NCBI GenBank assembly: GCA_001953115.1
Contig: LSSL01000052.1
Span: 1-62,606 of the forward strand
Origin: Smittium mucronatum
Taxonomy: Eukaryota > Kickxellomycota > Harpellomycetes > Harpellales > Legeriomycetaceae
Direction: 5' to 3'
DNA: 62,606 bases
Positions within the stretch are counted from its first letter, which is position 1, and each line of letters opens with the position of its first letter. Of the stretch, positions 47,400 through 62,249 are shown piece after piece. A program made the translations under genes and the position numbers. A model generated the notes under the pieces. The model searched no databases and was not told the DNA's origin. It saw only the letters and a program-made list of their open reading frames with translations.

Positions 47400-50300
47400 T
47401 GTCATTATGACTTACTAATTGAGGGCTTTTAGAGTGACCAAAGGTCCCAAAAACATTGAAGTTAGATATTTCTGGACCCTTTTCACTTTAAATGGTAGGT
47501 ATAAATAGAATGGTTGATTCCTAATAAAGTTAAAGTTGGTATTTAAAGTAAGGGGGGAAAATTAGTTAGTAATAAAAAGTAGTACCAATCCCACCTTAGA
47601 TACCACTAGTCATTCCAAAAGTTGATTAAATAAAATTTTATTTTTACAGGTTTGAGGTTTGTCGGGTCGATAATTTCGAGAATTTTGGTCTCTCGGAAAT
47701 TCATCAACACTTTTTTAATATATTTTAAACATCTAAAATATTTTTCGGGTCCAATTGTCTATTTATTATAGTTTTTTTGTATATTTTAGAATTCATGTAG
47801 TTAAATATTAAAGATCTGATCCATATTTTAGTTTAAAATGATGTAATAAAGATTTTTTTGTGATTTAAAATTAGCTTTTTGTAGAATTTTTACAGAATTT
47901 ATCCTAATATGTAACCCTTTGCATCTGAGCTGCCTATCTTAATATATGCTGTATCGGTTATGAATGTTTTAGCCAATTACGGTAATATTCACCTAGAAAT
48001 GATATCATTTGATGCCGGTCAATTTGGTAGATATTCAATAAAAAAAATTATCCAAAAAGCTATTTTTGGCATAAATTTTTGATGAGAAATCATTTTCTTA
48101 TTTCTCAAATGAATCTAACCAAATTTATTTATGATTTTTTTTCTTTTTTATTTTTAAAACAGAATTAATTGTATTTTCCATAATCAGATATATTATTTTA
48201 GACCATTAGATTCTCTGAAGCTCACTACTAGGGCGCCATGAAGCTGATAGTGCGTAAGATCTAGTTGCTTCCTTGCTTTGGTTAAAATGATGATTTTTAT
48301 GTTTCTCTCAATGAAATATTATGACTCAGTAATTTTTTTATTTCCTAACTTGGTAAATTAAATAGAACTTTTTCGATTCATCTTTTTAGCCTTCTAATAA
48401 TTTTATTTTTTTTCTCCCATCAGTTAACGGCCTAATTTTAGGGAATAGTTGCAATAAATATTCAGATACAGCTGTCAAGTAAAATAGGGCTGAAGAGTGC
48501 TTCAATTTCACAGAAGTGGGAAAAATTTTAAATTTTTTGATTAATTAATATTATTCTATTTTATCAGCTTCACTCATGATTTGAATTTATTGAGGCGTGA
48601 TTCATAACTTTTAATTGCGCTGGGTTTTTTTGGCTCTTAGACCAATATTTTAGTAATGGAATTGGAGATCTCTTTATTATATTAACCAATGTTTTTTATG
48701 CCTGATATTTCCATTGAAGATAGAAGTTTGTTAGATAAATTGTTTGATACTCTGAAATCTTCAATAAATGTGGGTATCTGCGCCGTGAAGGCCATTTTTG
48801 TGCCATTAAAATCAATTTTATTTTTTCCAAAATTACTTTTCACAAGTTTGGTAGTATTGATATTGAAGGGGGGGTTTTCATAAATACCCGATTTGGGTCA
48901 TGTTGTAGTAAGGAATCTTTCACTAGAAACTGGTGATCTTGAATTTGGGAGAATTAATTTTACTGTTGATAATTTAATACTAATTCGTAAAAAGTTATTT
49001 TCAAAAGTCTCAAATTTATGTTTAATAAGCCGAATAAGATCTTCTGTGGCATATGTTCTTATGTTTTTTGGAGATCCAAGATATAAAAATTTGCTATTGC
49101 ATTCTTTACACCAAGTATCTGTGTTATTTTCACCCATATGTTCTGAGACGTCTTTATTTTCCACCAATATTTGGTTAAATTAAATATTTATCTACTGTAC
49201 TTGGTTCCACATTCATGAATATTGGCTTTTTAGTCATGTTAAATGTTTCCGTCCTGGTTTCTATGTTCTTCCCGAAAGGTGAATGTATAATTAATACACG
49301 TATAAATGATAAATATTGATTTTATTTTGATGTTCAGATATTATTCCGCTTCTCCGTGTTCTTTCCAGTGACAAAAATGCCACATTATATCATATAAACA
49401 GTTTCAGAAGCATTAATTGTGTCATATATTGGTACTTTAGGGTTCACAAGATATATCATGATGTGTTTAAGATTCCATATATGGATTTATTTATTTTTGC
49501 CACTAGTTTAGATCTATAATCGAGTTTTCTGAAAAAAAATAAGCTGTATTGGATGTATCTTGATTTTTATAGTGAGCTTTTAATTTAATTTTGCAGCTTC
49601 ATTGTATCAATATCATCTAAAATTATTTAAGTTGCTGCTTAAGAGAAAAAAATCTCAAGACTATAGCTTGTCTGGATGTGGGAGGTCTATGTAATAGATT
49701 TCGGAATTCTCCCCAGATTTTTTTTGAACGATCTAAAATAAGATAATAAGCACTTAGTTTTTATTGAAAAAAAAAACATAAAGGGAAAATTTGACTGTTT
49801 TTCGGAAACATTTCCTAATTTTCTAAGTTTATTGTATAATCAAGTACTGTAATTTTTTTTAAAGATCAAGATATTTCTGGAGCATATATCCTTCGACCTT
49901 TCTAGTATTAAAATATCTTCATTGCATTATACTAGAAATATCCCTATTTTATTTAGAGTTTCTAGAGCCGAATTTTGTTTTATTGTTTTTTCTCAAGAAT
50001 TATCGTTAATTTTATTAGTTCAAAATTTAGCTAAACTGATTCTTATATAACCATTTGGTGTATGGATTTTACATCTTTTTCGATTACGGGTTTAATATAA
50101 AGTGGTTTTAAGTCGGCTTTATGCCCAATTACGTCATAAAATCTCCATTAAAACTAAAGCTCAAACCATTTTACTCCTTCAATCTCGAAAATCTAATTAA
50201 ATATATAATTTTTTATATGTTTTATTCATAATAATGGCCAAAATTTGGACGGTTCTTATTTCCATAATACTGTAATAAATTTTTAGTATCTTTATCCTCA

Positions 50301-51870
50301 GCTAAAATTATTGTTCTTGATCCCAGATATTCTTGAAAAATGGTTTTTTTACCTTGAATATACTGTATTTTAAATAATAACTACTTGCTCTGTATCGGTG
50401 AAAGTTTATGGTTTAATGAAATCATGTATCCAGTTTTCAATATTTCTTAACAAAATTTATTTTTCACATTCCTATAACACAAATTTAGATTATCTGATAA
50501 TTGGTTGTACAATAGTGGTTTATTCTGGGAATGAATTAAATACAAAGATCTTAGAAAGGTTTTTTCGTGAAATTTTTTAGGAGGTTTTTTTTTTCGGTGC
50601 AGTTAGTATTTCCGATATTCCTTGTTATCTTCCACGGGATTTTCGCAAAAAAAATTCAATTTTTCTCGGATTTTACGGTAGTTTGTAGCAATTTTGAAAA
50701 AAATATTTTTAGCGAAATCTTCATGTCAGTGATTCTTTGTTTTTCGTGAAAAAATTTCCCAGGATAAAATTTTTTTCCTTTCATTTTTTATATTTTCCTT
50801 TATTTTTGGTGAAGTTATGAGACTTTAGCTGATGACGCGAAAAATTATTGTTTTTTCTCATTTTTATAACTTGGATAAAACAGTTGTGGGCAGATATTTT
50901 TTTTGTCTAAACATATTTTAAACTACGCGTGGCTTTTGAAAGAGTGTCCTGAATGTTTAGGAGCATAGACGCTGCTGCTATCAGATTTTTTTGAAATATT
51001 TTAAGAGATTTAGTGATAAATTTGACTCCACTTTTTTTTTTTTTGCAACTTCATTTTGGATGTACGTGCTCTCCGGCAGCAAAAATGCCTATATTTATTT
51101 ACTACTTTTGGCTGATCAGTATACGACAATTGCTTCTTGCTTCCTCTGATAAAACCTTACTAAGAATTCCGGATTTCCCTCTGACTTATTTAGCTTTTTC
51201 ATTTGCTCTAGAATAATTAGATTGAACAATTATTAGTCTTTGGATTCTTCGGGCTCAGTTTTAGCTTTAAAAAGTTATTTTTCATATTCAGAGAATGCTG
51301 CGATATCTGCTCTTCTAATTTTTTTTTCTAATATTGGTAATAACTAAGACTCAAGTCTGAGATGGTACTGAGAACTTTTTTCATCGCTTAAAAAAGCGTT
51401 TTAGATCCTATTTCCGATGAATCAGAAATTTTTATAAAAAAAGTGGAATTTAATTGATATACAGTCTAATTATTGCGAGATAAAGGGTTTTCTATTCTTA
51501 TTCTGACATCTTTTTATCTCTTCATTTGATTTTTAGTCTGTCTTGATGATATTTTTAAATCTTTTTTGCTTTAAATATTCCTTAAATTGGCTCCTGCTAC
51601 AGTATTTGATAGCAGTTATAGGAAGTGATGCAAGTTTGCACTCGCATTTTTTCCTCTGAGCCAATCATGATTATTTGTGTTGATGTCTCAGGTGCCGAAT
51701 TTATTGGTATCACCATCTTTTTTGTATATGATTTTAAAAAATTCCATTCTAGCTTCAATTAAAGGGTTTCTTGAACTTTTTAATTTTTCAAGTGCTACAG
51801 TAAGAACTTGAAATTGGTGCACAGGATTCTTAATTCTCGGGGGGTTTTTTTATTGGAATTTTTTTTTTCT
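47400..51870 (-). mobile_element. Probable decayed retroelement, minus strand
   Basis: The plus strand is T-rich over 4 kb, as if an A-rich coding strand lay opposite. The best part is at 51,870-51,470: one minus frame of ~130 codons with four stops reads PVHQFQVLTVALEKLKSS, IEARMEFFKIIYKKDGDTNK, NNHDWLRGKNASANLHHFL and NTVAGANLRN, which looks like a retroelement Gag. At 51,300-51,050 a basic region with RRADIAAFSEYEK and a zinc-knuckle-like fragment follows. Another minus frame (49167-48898) has WCKECNSKFLYLGSPK. I could not find a clear reverse-transcriptase motif, so the assignment to an LTR element is tentative. Confidence 0.4.
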
Positions 51871-51929
51871 CATCATTAATGATTTTAATCTATTATAGGT
51901 TTCATATATGCATATATATATATAATTAT

Positions 51930-54900
51930 ATCGTATAGCTTGTTGGAATTATGCATTAAAATTTCGAGTTTTGAAATTTATTGCAAAAAGTTCTGATTTT
52001 GAATTGGATAATGATACCGAAGGTTGTTTTTTAATACTTCTATTTATCCAATTATTTTTATTTACCATATTTTCACGCTCAACTTAAATATTTTTAGCAT
52101 TAAATTATTCTATTTATATCTACCAATAAAGTGAAATTTGACCGAAAAAGACTAATTTTTTTTTTAAATAGACCTTTAGTTCTGAAAAACAGTCTAGATT
52201 GTTTGAATAGTAATAAAAAATAGTAATAAATACTATCTTCTTGATTAATACTAAAATGAGTTGAGATCTTTTTCAAAAAGCTTTTGTGTATATTTTTTAT
52301 TTTTATATAGACATAATTTTCCTTTATAAAACTTCCTACAGCAGGCATATAAAAATTCATTTTTCATCATAAATTACCGCCATTTTCTACTTGGACAAAT
52401 ATACTTGGTGCTTTTTAGAATAAAATAGACCACTTTATTGGAAAGAGACAATCGTTCTTTTTATAAAAAACATTGTGAAATCTATAATTAATTCTAAATA
52501 ATAATTTCAATTAAGAAAAAACGACTAGTAAATTTGAATTTCCTTCTTCATATGACACAGATGATTTCTAGTGAGATTTTTTCTGACAGACTATAGATTA
52601 TATTATACTATATTAGAATCCAAAGACCCTGAAAGATTAAATGTCGACCAAGCTTCACAAATTTAAAATAGTTTCTTATATAAGTCATAATTATTATTAA
52701 TTTATCTTTTGGAGCGAAAATTATATTTTTTCTCAGAATGATACCCGTTTTTATTATATTGTTTTCACTTAAAGAACTATTTAATTAAAATCCTTTATAT
52801 TAAACCCAATATAATAATAATTTTTGTCTGTATACCTGGTTTCATAGTTAAATATTTCAGGAATATATATTTCTTTTTCTTTTATGTGCTATACTGAAAG
52901 CACTGAGGCAACCAGATAACCCGCTTCATAACTTTGTGAGACTTCTATGTATCTAATAATGTTATAAATATCAATAAGTTCTGATATTTTCAAGCTTTGA
53001 TTTAAGAATTCGGCAATAATTTCCAAGAATTTTTATTTTATTTATTCTTAATGATTATAAATTAAATTAAATAATTTTTAATATCTTTTACACAATTTAT
53101 ATAATTGAAACTCCCATTCCTTGAAAATGAAAAAAAGAGGAAAATTTTATAATTTGTTGTTTTTAATAATTAAAAGTAAAATTGGCTTGATGAAGATTTA
53201 CATTTAATCTCAATTTTTATAAAAAAAATAACTTTATTCATTTACCACAATCATTTTTTGCATAAATTTGCACTAAGTTCACGTTTTTTGTTGAGAAAAA
53301 ATCACATAATAAACATCTGTAACATTTAATTAAATTAAATCAAGGTTTAACATGCGAATATCGATTTTATAATATTATTTATTTCCATTTATATGTTAAA
53401 AGCATATAAAAAGCAATCTCAAAATTAAAAAAAATCAAAAAATCAAGGTTTTTTTTTGATTTTTAGGGTTCAATATAAAAATTATAATTGGTTTTAAATA
53501 AACTCTCTTTTTTGAATTTTATTAAGAAATTAAAGAGGGTTATTTTGTACCCATGGCTATTTGAATATTATCTTTCATGTTAATATTTATTAAAATTATT
53601 TAAAGATAGTAGATTTAAGTAACCCGTAAACGAATTTGTTTAGCTTTCTCAATATTTATGAGCTCAAACTTCCAATATAGACTTAATTTGTATTAATTTT
53701 CAGTCGACCAATTTAACAATAAATCAGCTATTCTAAAATAAGAAAATAATGTTTTATTTTTTCTTTGTATTATTATTAACTGGATATCAATTTTTTAATT
53801 AGCTGTTTAAAATTTTAATGCTTTATAACATAGATAACCTCTCCATCGAATTTTTGAATTGTATAAAGAGTTCATTAGCAGTTATCAAAAATTTTATACC
53901 CAGATACTGGGGAAGATATAATAAAATTGTATATTAATTTATAATTTTTATTTATTTATTAGAACTCAAAAACAATCTTTAATGATGAAAAATCAATATA
54001 CTGATAAGATCATTTGATCGATCTCAATAATATTTCTGAATTAGCTTTAAAAATAAATCCGATTTAATTCAAATATTTGTTTCTTAATTTTTTTTTGCAT
54101 GAAGCTTATATTAAAAAAAAAATCTGTACATATAAGTGATTATTTTTTCTAGATTTTATCTAAAATTAATAGCGATCCGATTCTTTGAACTTATTACTAG
54201 TGGATACTAGACGGAGAATATCTGATGGAAATAATAAAACATCCAATAATAAGCTTGAGAATAAAAAACCTAATAAACTATTATTTAATATTTTATTAAT
54301 AAAAACGGATTATTTGTTGATATTTAATATAATATAGAACATCAATCGATATTATCCGTTTATAAGTTGAGTTTGATCATTTTTTTCAACATTTACCATA
54401 AATTTTTAAATTTTAGGCACTAAATAAAATTGTTGGATTGAAATTCAAATTTTTTTCTGCGTCAGGTGAATATTTATCAATCAATTTTTTATGAAAAATT
54501 GGACAGTGTTTATCCACAATTAATTAATTATTTATAAAATATTGAAAATTAGTTATGATAGAAAAATCTATGATTAGTATTTTGAAATATATAATCTATC
54601 AGCTAATGAGGTATCCTCCCAAACATATCAAATCCCAAATATATCCAATTATGTTTATTTTGTGGTAATAAAATTTTAATTTTATAAAAAAACCTCGCTT
54701 TTTTTATTGAATTATTCTGAAATTATAAGAAATTAACATTTTTTATTTTAGAAAAATTGTAAATTTTATTCAATAAACATATATTTCACAACCAATATAG
54801 ATATTTATCGCGTGAAAAATACACAAGTGCTGATAATTAATGTATAAACATAATGTCAAAATCTAGCTCAAAATTTTCTATTTCAATATACCAAATGACA

Positions 54901-57900
54901 AACCTTATATATTTAATACACCTTAAAATTTAGACAAAATATTTATGAGAAATAGCCCCTAAAATAATAAAATAAGCTGATTCAATAGAAATTAAGGAAA
55001 CTTTGGTTTTATAAATAAATAAATTATACGCTCTGGAGTTGGACAGTGTGTTTTATAGGTTACTTGGTATTTGCTGAAACCTATACCAGAAGTAATAATA
55101 AAACTTATAAAAAATATATATTATACATAATAAGTATAAATTTTCTATAGAATAAAAGAAATAAAAGGAGGCAGAAGAAAACCAAAATAACACCCTATTT
55201 ATAAATGAGAATAAAAAAATAGGATCTTTTTTTTTTACTCTGAACAATAAAGACATTATTTTTAGGGTTTTTAAATCGATAAATAATATTTTATATATAT
55301 TCCGCTTTTTTTATGAGCTGAAAATTTTCATGAGTAGGTTTTAGAGTATTTTTTTGAAGTGGTGTTTTTATATTTAAAAATTAATTTGTATTTTTTTCTT
55401 AATATTAATATCAATTTAGCTCCGTAATCTATGCTATGAGATATTATATCGTTCATAATAAGTGTAATATCTATGTTAATAGCATTTTGGTAGAATATTA
55501 TAGTCTTTAGATATAAAAATATTTAACATGTTGATTTTATCATTATAGAATTTATATATATTAATAAAATGTTGGTTTTTTTTTTAAAAAAAGTGTATTT
55601 ACTAACACCTCTCCAATAAAAATTCGAAATAATTTAAGATAATTTTGATACAGTATCTACTTTGGATGATGTCACCCTTATAAATCTACGAGTTGAAAAA
55701 TTAATACATGAAACTTTTTCTAACTAAAAATCAAGCTCAATATAATTAAAAATAATTATGATGATAACGTTCAATGCCCTTATTTTTTTGATTCTTTATG
55801 CTATATCTTTCAAGCTTAACAAGCCAAAATAATCCTTATCTCATAGCCCCAATAACTATAACTTCGGAATATTATTTCTGGAACCTTTGCATTTTTTACG
55901 TATTGAAAGTTGATAAAGAATAAAAGAAGTTTTCGATTAAAAAAGTTTGTAATTAGTTTTTAAAATACTTATTTGAAGATGGTGGTTTATAGTTATAGGA
56001 ATAGATCAAAAAATATATATATATAATTATTTTTTTTACCAAGAGCAGGTTTTTTAAGAACAAAGAATTTTTTTTTGAAGCTTTAAACTTGTGATTTTAT
56101 TAATTAAACAAAAATATTTAACTTTTATTTCATCTCTGTGTATAAAAATCATTGAAATTTTCGTAAATTCAACTTTTTTTAATTTTAAGTATGAAACTAA
56201 TGCTAAAAATTCACACACGTTTAATGAAAATTTTCCCGTCTATTTTTTTTACTAAAATTTAAAAATTATATCAACAAAAAAACTAATTATTTTGATGAAG
56301 AAATAAAAAACTTATAATCGAATTTGAAATTCCTGCAAAATTTGTTTTGAATTTTTAAAATTTCGAAATTTTTGGACCATCTCAAATAAACAATAGTAAA
56401 GAAAAATAATTAATAGTATTGTTATTAATCTGAAATTTTTCTAAACACTGATTTTTACCTATTCAAATATTTCTTAAAAGATTGGAAAATTATCCGGAAA
56501 GTTGAAAATTTTTATTATATTTAAAAAATGTTTTTTATTACTTCCTAAATTCTGGAAATATTAATTTTTATTAATATCAAATAGAATTCAAAAGGTTATT
56601 CATATTATGAGACTTTTTTATGTTTTATAATATCTATTGATAATATTATTGCTTTTTTAAAATTTTAATCTATTCAAATGCAATTATCAAAAAAAATTAT
56701 TTTTTTATTTTTAGAGTTAGAAAAATATGTAAACATACTTTATCAAAGCAAATATTATTGAAAAAAAATACGGTTTTTTTTAAAACTCTCAAAAAGAAAA
56801 CCGAGAATTAGGTTTAATTTTTTTAAAAATAAATTATGTGATATATATATTTAATATTATTTAAAAAAACTAGGAATAGAGAGTTTTATTTGCCAATTTT
56901 TAGATTAATTATACTAAGCCTACGTGTGAATAATCATTTTTCTTGTTATTTTAATATATAAAATTTAATTATATAACCTTTTTAATAAATAAAGTCATGA
57001 TTTTTATTTTCACTTTCTAAGTATTAAAATATTTTTATTCCAGTACACATTTCAATAAAGCCTTTTTTATAATATCAATTTTGATATCATACAAAAAATT
57101 TAAATACTTAGACGATAATATTTTTGTGCAATTAATATTTTATTTTCAGATTAAAATTCTATATATATGATAGGAAAGAAATATATTTTTAGTATATATT
57201 TTACAAAAGTTAAGAATATTAGCTGGTCAAAACATAATATTAAAAAAACTATTGAAAAAAATATTAAAAAAATTTTTTTTTTACATAAGTGGCAATGTAC
57301 TTATATATCCTTAAATTAATTTAGTCATTGAATATTTAGTAATTTTCCTAAATAGAGATTTTTTTCATTATACTTTTTTATTTAATATTGAATTATTTTT
57401 ATTTTTTTAAGGAAATTATATAAATTTTATCTGATTTAAGATGATTGTAATATTTCATTTTAAAAAAAGTCTTTTAGATCTTGTCTTAAAATATTTTATA
57501 AATAATATATTGAATTACTCGAAAAATTTATATCTGTTTTATTTAAAAAAAATTTGTAATTAAATTTTCGGTTTATTCCAATATGCATATATACGTATCA
57601 ATTTAAAAAAAAAGATTTTTTTTTATTGATTAAGCTACAATTTTTTAATTTTATTTAAAAATTTTAAAAAATGAATATAAATGCACATAATTTTGACTAT
57701 TCCCTAAAAGTTTAGGGTCCAATATATTATAATATAATATAAGTTTAGATATGCAAAATCGATGTATTTTTATTCTTGTATTAAATGCTTAATGATATTT
57801 TTTTATGTATAGAATTAACGAGAATATAATTATTTCAATCTAAAAAATTCTAAAAATCAAAACAGAAAAATATTTACTTGAATATGATTTCAAAAAAAAA

Positions 57901-60110
57901 AAAAAAATTAATTTGAGCTTTTTCTTTTTTCAATTAAATTAGCACGAAATAGTTGGAGTTCCGTATTGATTTTCATTTTACACGGCATATTAAAAAGAAC
58001 AAGAAAAGATGTTTATGATTTGAAATCGATTTTAAATTATTATTTTAGGGTTATATATAATTAAATTTTGAAAAATTAATAACACCAAAACTAAGATTTA
58101 TTAATAAATGAATAATGTGTGTTAAAAAAGGTCACTCCGATAATATTATTTATATTAAATCAACATATGAGCTTTTTTTAATAACTTTTTTAAAAAAATA
58201 GATATGATTGAGAATGAAAAAGTTTCACCAAATTCCCGGAAAATGATCCAATGTTTTTATTTTTAGTATTATTGAGAAAATATCTGTTCTTTGATATGTC
58301 TTCGGTATAATTGGATCAATAAAAATGAGTTTATATATGGTATTTGAGGGTATTTGAACTTTTCTTTCGGATTTTTCAAAGTAAAGAATGGAGTTATATA
58401 TATATATTGATTCAGTTTAAAGTTTTTATTTTAGTATTTTGTGATAAATTTCACGTAAAATGAAACCTATTCGAAAGATCATTAATTTTTAGAAAATGAA
58501 ATTAAGATATACATAATCAGGTTTTTATTTAAAGATATTTGTAATTAGAATTTAAGATGAAAATAAGTAATAGGGGTACTCTTCAATTTCATGGGTAAGT
58601 TTCAAGGCGATATTGTGATAAAAAAAAAAAAATTCCTCGAAACTAGTTAGATAAGTTTTTCCAATATTATAAGCACGTATTTAAGTAATTTTTAGAAAAT
58701 AAATATCTGAATTTTCAAACCAATTACTGCCATTTTAAGAGATTGACTGATAAATAAGTCAAATTTCTCACAATTTATGCCAGTGGATAGCATTTTTTAT
58801 TTTTTCGTGGATAATAATCCGAAAATTAAGCGAAGACTTGATCTTTTTTATTGATCGAAAATTGGATTTTGAAATAAACTAATAGAAATTATTTAATTTT
58901 ATTTTAATAATAAAAAAATAATATATTCAATACCCTTATAATTTGAAAAAACAGGCTAAAATTTTTTCACCCAAAATCTTAAATAGCAGAGTTTTCCGGA
59001 GAAAAATGAAAAGTTTAGAAAAAAAAACATCATTTTAAATTCCACTTTCTTATTTCAAACCATTCATGTTTTTTGGGTGATTCAGACAATTTAAAATATT
59101 TATAACAATTATAAATACTAATATAGGTAACATGATTTGATGTTCCTCAGCTCTTCTGTTTAATTTTACTTTTTGTATTCGCTTTATTTGCTATAGGTAA
59201 AAAATTTTCAAAAATTTTTTTTTTTCAAAAACAGTTGTCAAATATCTGAGAAATTTTATTCAGGGACACTCATAACTATTTTAGAAAATGAGATATCCGA
59301 TTTTTAAAAAAACACAATCAATCTATACTAATTCTTACCAGAAACAGACCCAAAGTCCCTTTTACTATTATTTTCCCACGATCTATAAAAATTTCGACTG
59401 TCAATGAAAGAATATGATATTTATACGCAACTTATACTAACATTATATTATTTTTATTTCATAAAGCTATATACATTATTCACATTATTCACATCATTAT
59501 TTCTAAATAATTTTTTCAAACATAATAACAATTTTTAAATTTTCAGCCATATTTTTTATTGTTTTTTGGGGCGATGCTTTCGATTAATAAAATTGATAAG
59601 GGAAAAAAAATTATTGAAGATATAATGGGGTAGATAAATTGACCTTTTTTAAAAAAATTATCTATCAAGACTTTAATTAATTTTAATTTTCCTTGGCCTT
59701 CCAGCCATCTTTATTTTTGAAGTAAAATTTATACTCAATATATCAGCTCCTTAGATTTAGATAAAAAAGCGGTATATGTGGTCAAAATTTTCCGATTTCA
59801 TAAATTCCTTAAACGAGAAATAGAAATCTTGCCAATTTCTGATATTTTTTTTGAGAATATAAATAACTTTTTTTTTTTTTTTTTTCGAAAAATTGCATAA
59901 AGGAATCAAAATTTTCAAACTCTAATTTTTTCAACTTGTTTTATATAAATTAGATTTTTAGTTAGCTAATAGTAGATTCAGATATACTAAAAACTATTCT
60001 TTATTTTTTACCAAGCTTTAAAAAAAAAACAAATATTCTTTTTTCAATGATATTTCTTTATTTTCAATTTTTCCGAATTGAGGCAAATATGACCTTTTTT
60101 AATCTTTAAT
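51930..60110. other. AT-rich desert, no gene recognised
   Basis: About 8 kb of the most AT-rich DNA in the window. The open frames at 52100-52360 and 55053-55256 (minus) are Phe/Ile/Lys/Tyr-rich and motif-free. Several TA-rich microsatellite tracts occur. Confidence 0.5.
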
Positions 60111-60114
60111 TTTT

Positions 60115-60935
60115 TTAAGATAAACCGATAAATTCAATTAAATTTGAATTATCGTGTCTCGAAATCTTTTCTTCGATTGTTCTATTAAATCTTTCAATCG
60201 AGTTTTTTTGTAGAAGGACCAAAAATACACGATTTTTCGTAACATTTTTTTTTTTTTTCAAAGTAATTTTTTGAATTTTTTTTTCTAATAATTCTTGAAC
60301 AAAATAGGACTTATTCCAGTTAATCATGAATAATCTTTTCACTTTTTTAAAAAAATCTTAATTCATAACGAACTGTATTTTGCATTAATATTATAAATTA
60401 TATTCTTCATTGATTTATTTTATTTACCAATAACATCCTTAATTTTTTTAGAACATGAAATCAGTAGTTTCTTCTATTCATATTATATGGAAAATTTGTT
60501 GCGGCTTTATCTATTTATGGGGTGGAATCTGCCACTAGTTTTTCCTATTTTAACTCGAGTATAAAGCCTTTAGTCTCATTCATAATGGAATTAAATTCCC
60601 AAATTTAATCAATGGTGCCATCAATAATTAACACAGAAATTGCGATTGGAAAAAAAGTTTGTTTAACATCTGCTATCACAATAAAGATAACAGGATACCC
60701 ACCCTTGATCGACCTAAATGAAGAATCAAAATGAAGATTTGAGGCGAGTTATATTGAGATATCATAGTTTTTGATGTGGTTAAAAACTTAATAATTTCAG
60801 GTTCGTATGAATTTTATGTGATGTAAGGGGATATGGATTTACTTGGCTCATTTTCCTTTTTGAATTCCTGTTTTAACATATTCGTTGCACTTGATCCATT
60901 TCTTTTGTTCTTTTATTCTTTTATCTAATTCTTTT
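60115..60935 (-). pseudogene. Second MULE-like transposase, broken
   Basis: A minus-strand frame from about 60935 to 60420 carries multiple stops but clear MULE transposase features: LHFDSSFRSIKGGYPVIFIV (Asp at 60725-60727), TFFPIAISVLIIDGTID, KLVADSTP (second Asp at 60527-60529), then NFPYNMNRRNY followed by a stop and FHVLKKLR, the usual FP...C-x-FH block. The open frame 60342-60115 continues with NSIERFNRTIEEKISRHD, matching the conserved N-x-x-E-R-x-N segment (Glu at 60193-60195). It differs clearly from the transposase at 15.6-17.4 kb, lacks a visible FAR1 domain and has no inverted repeats that I can see. About eight stops lie in the main frame. Confidence 0.65.
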
Positions 60936-60978
60936 ATTCTTTTATTCTTTTATCTAATTCTTTTGTTCTTTTATCTAT
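60899..60978. repeat. TTCTTTTATTCTTTTATC-type tandem repeat
   Basis: Units of TTCTTTTATTCTTTTATCTAA and variants (TTCTTTTGTTCTTTTATC) are repeated about four times at the 5' side of the second MULE-like pseudogene. Confidence 0.75.
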
Positions 60979-60979
60979 A

Positions 60980-62249
60980 GTTATTCTAATTGAATAGATA
61001 TTTTACATATTTATAGCTAGATTTTATGATTCCGGTTTTAATTTGATTTAATAGGGGCTAAACCTCATTTATTAAGAAAAATTAACTAATTATTTATTAT
61101 ATTTTCCTTGGATTTTGCACGTATTTTTGAATAAGTCGCAGAAAAGTATTACTTTATCGAGCCATAATGATATTCATCTATTCTTAAATCACCAAGACAC
61201 TCACCGGAATTATTTTTTTTTCATGCGGTAATAAATAGTGAAGTTGGATCTGCTAAAAAAAATTACAAGTATCATGCTCTCATATTTATGATTTTATTTT
61301 CTATACCAGATTTCTCTGTCAGAATCCAATTAATTTTCGATTTGTTTCTTTTGTATAAAATTCAAGTTAATAAAAATATATAATAAAAAAATTTCAGGGT
61401 AAGATGCTTATTTTAATATAATGTAAGTAGTATCTTCCAAATTGAATTTGTATAAACATTTTATATTGCTTTAATATGAGTAAAATAGGAAAAAATCTTG
61501 TGTTTTTCTTTATAAATTTGCATAACATCAATTTAGAAATTCTATGACATAGTTCAATACTGTTAGACGTTACTGATTTTAAATTAATTTCGAAACAGTA
61601 TTTGTGATACCATGAATATAGATGTACAACAAAACCAACGAATGTTACAAAAATGATTTAATTTATTAAAATTAGATTTTTGCTTATATTGTTCAGCTTA
61701 TCACCTGAGGGGGCATAAAAAATGACTTCAACTAACATAAATTGTCAGAAATTTGGCGAATTTATTAGTTAATCTTTTAAAATTCCAGATATTGGCAAAA
61801 AATATAAGCCATTTACTATTTAACCTTTAGCTAACTATTAAGATTTAAAATTAAAAATTAAAAGATATTTTTTGAAGCTAAAATTATGAATGGATAATGG
61901 ATATATTTTGTTTAATAGTTAACATGGAAGGAGAAAAATGTACCAAAATACCAAATCTGGGTTAATTGAACGATTTGACATTTGATTAATGTGCAAAAAA
62001 AAAAACTTTTCTTTTTAGAAATATAAAATATCAGAATAGTAGAGAATGGATTCCGCCAACAATGGGGGTTTTTGGGGTTTAGTAATGACGATTAAAAGAC
62101 CATGGATAAAGTGGTGGTGTATTTTATTTTCCATATTATTAATAATAACTCATCAAAGATCCGATAAATTTGGACTTAGCAGCTTATTATATATTTTCAG
62201 CATTTTATACAACGATTATTAGCTGGTTTTAGAGCAGAGAAAGAGTAAA
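60980..62249. other. AT-rich region, no gene recognised
   Basis: AT-rich with no convincing open frame. N-terminal parts of the second MULE-like gene may lie here but I could not recognise them. Confidence 0.4.
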
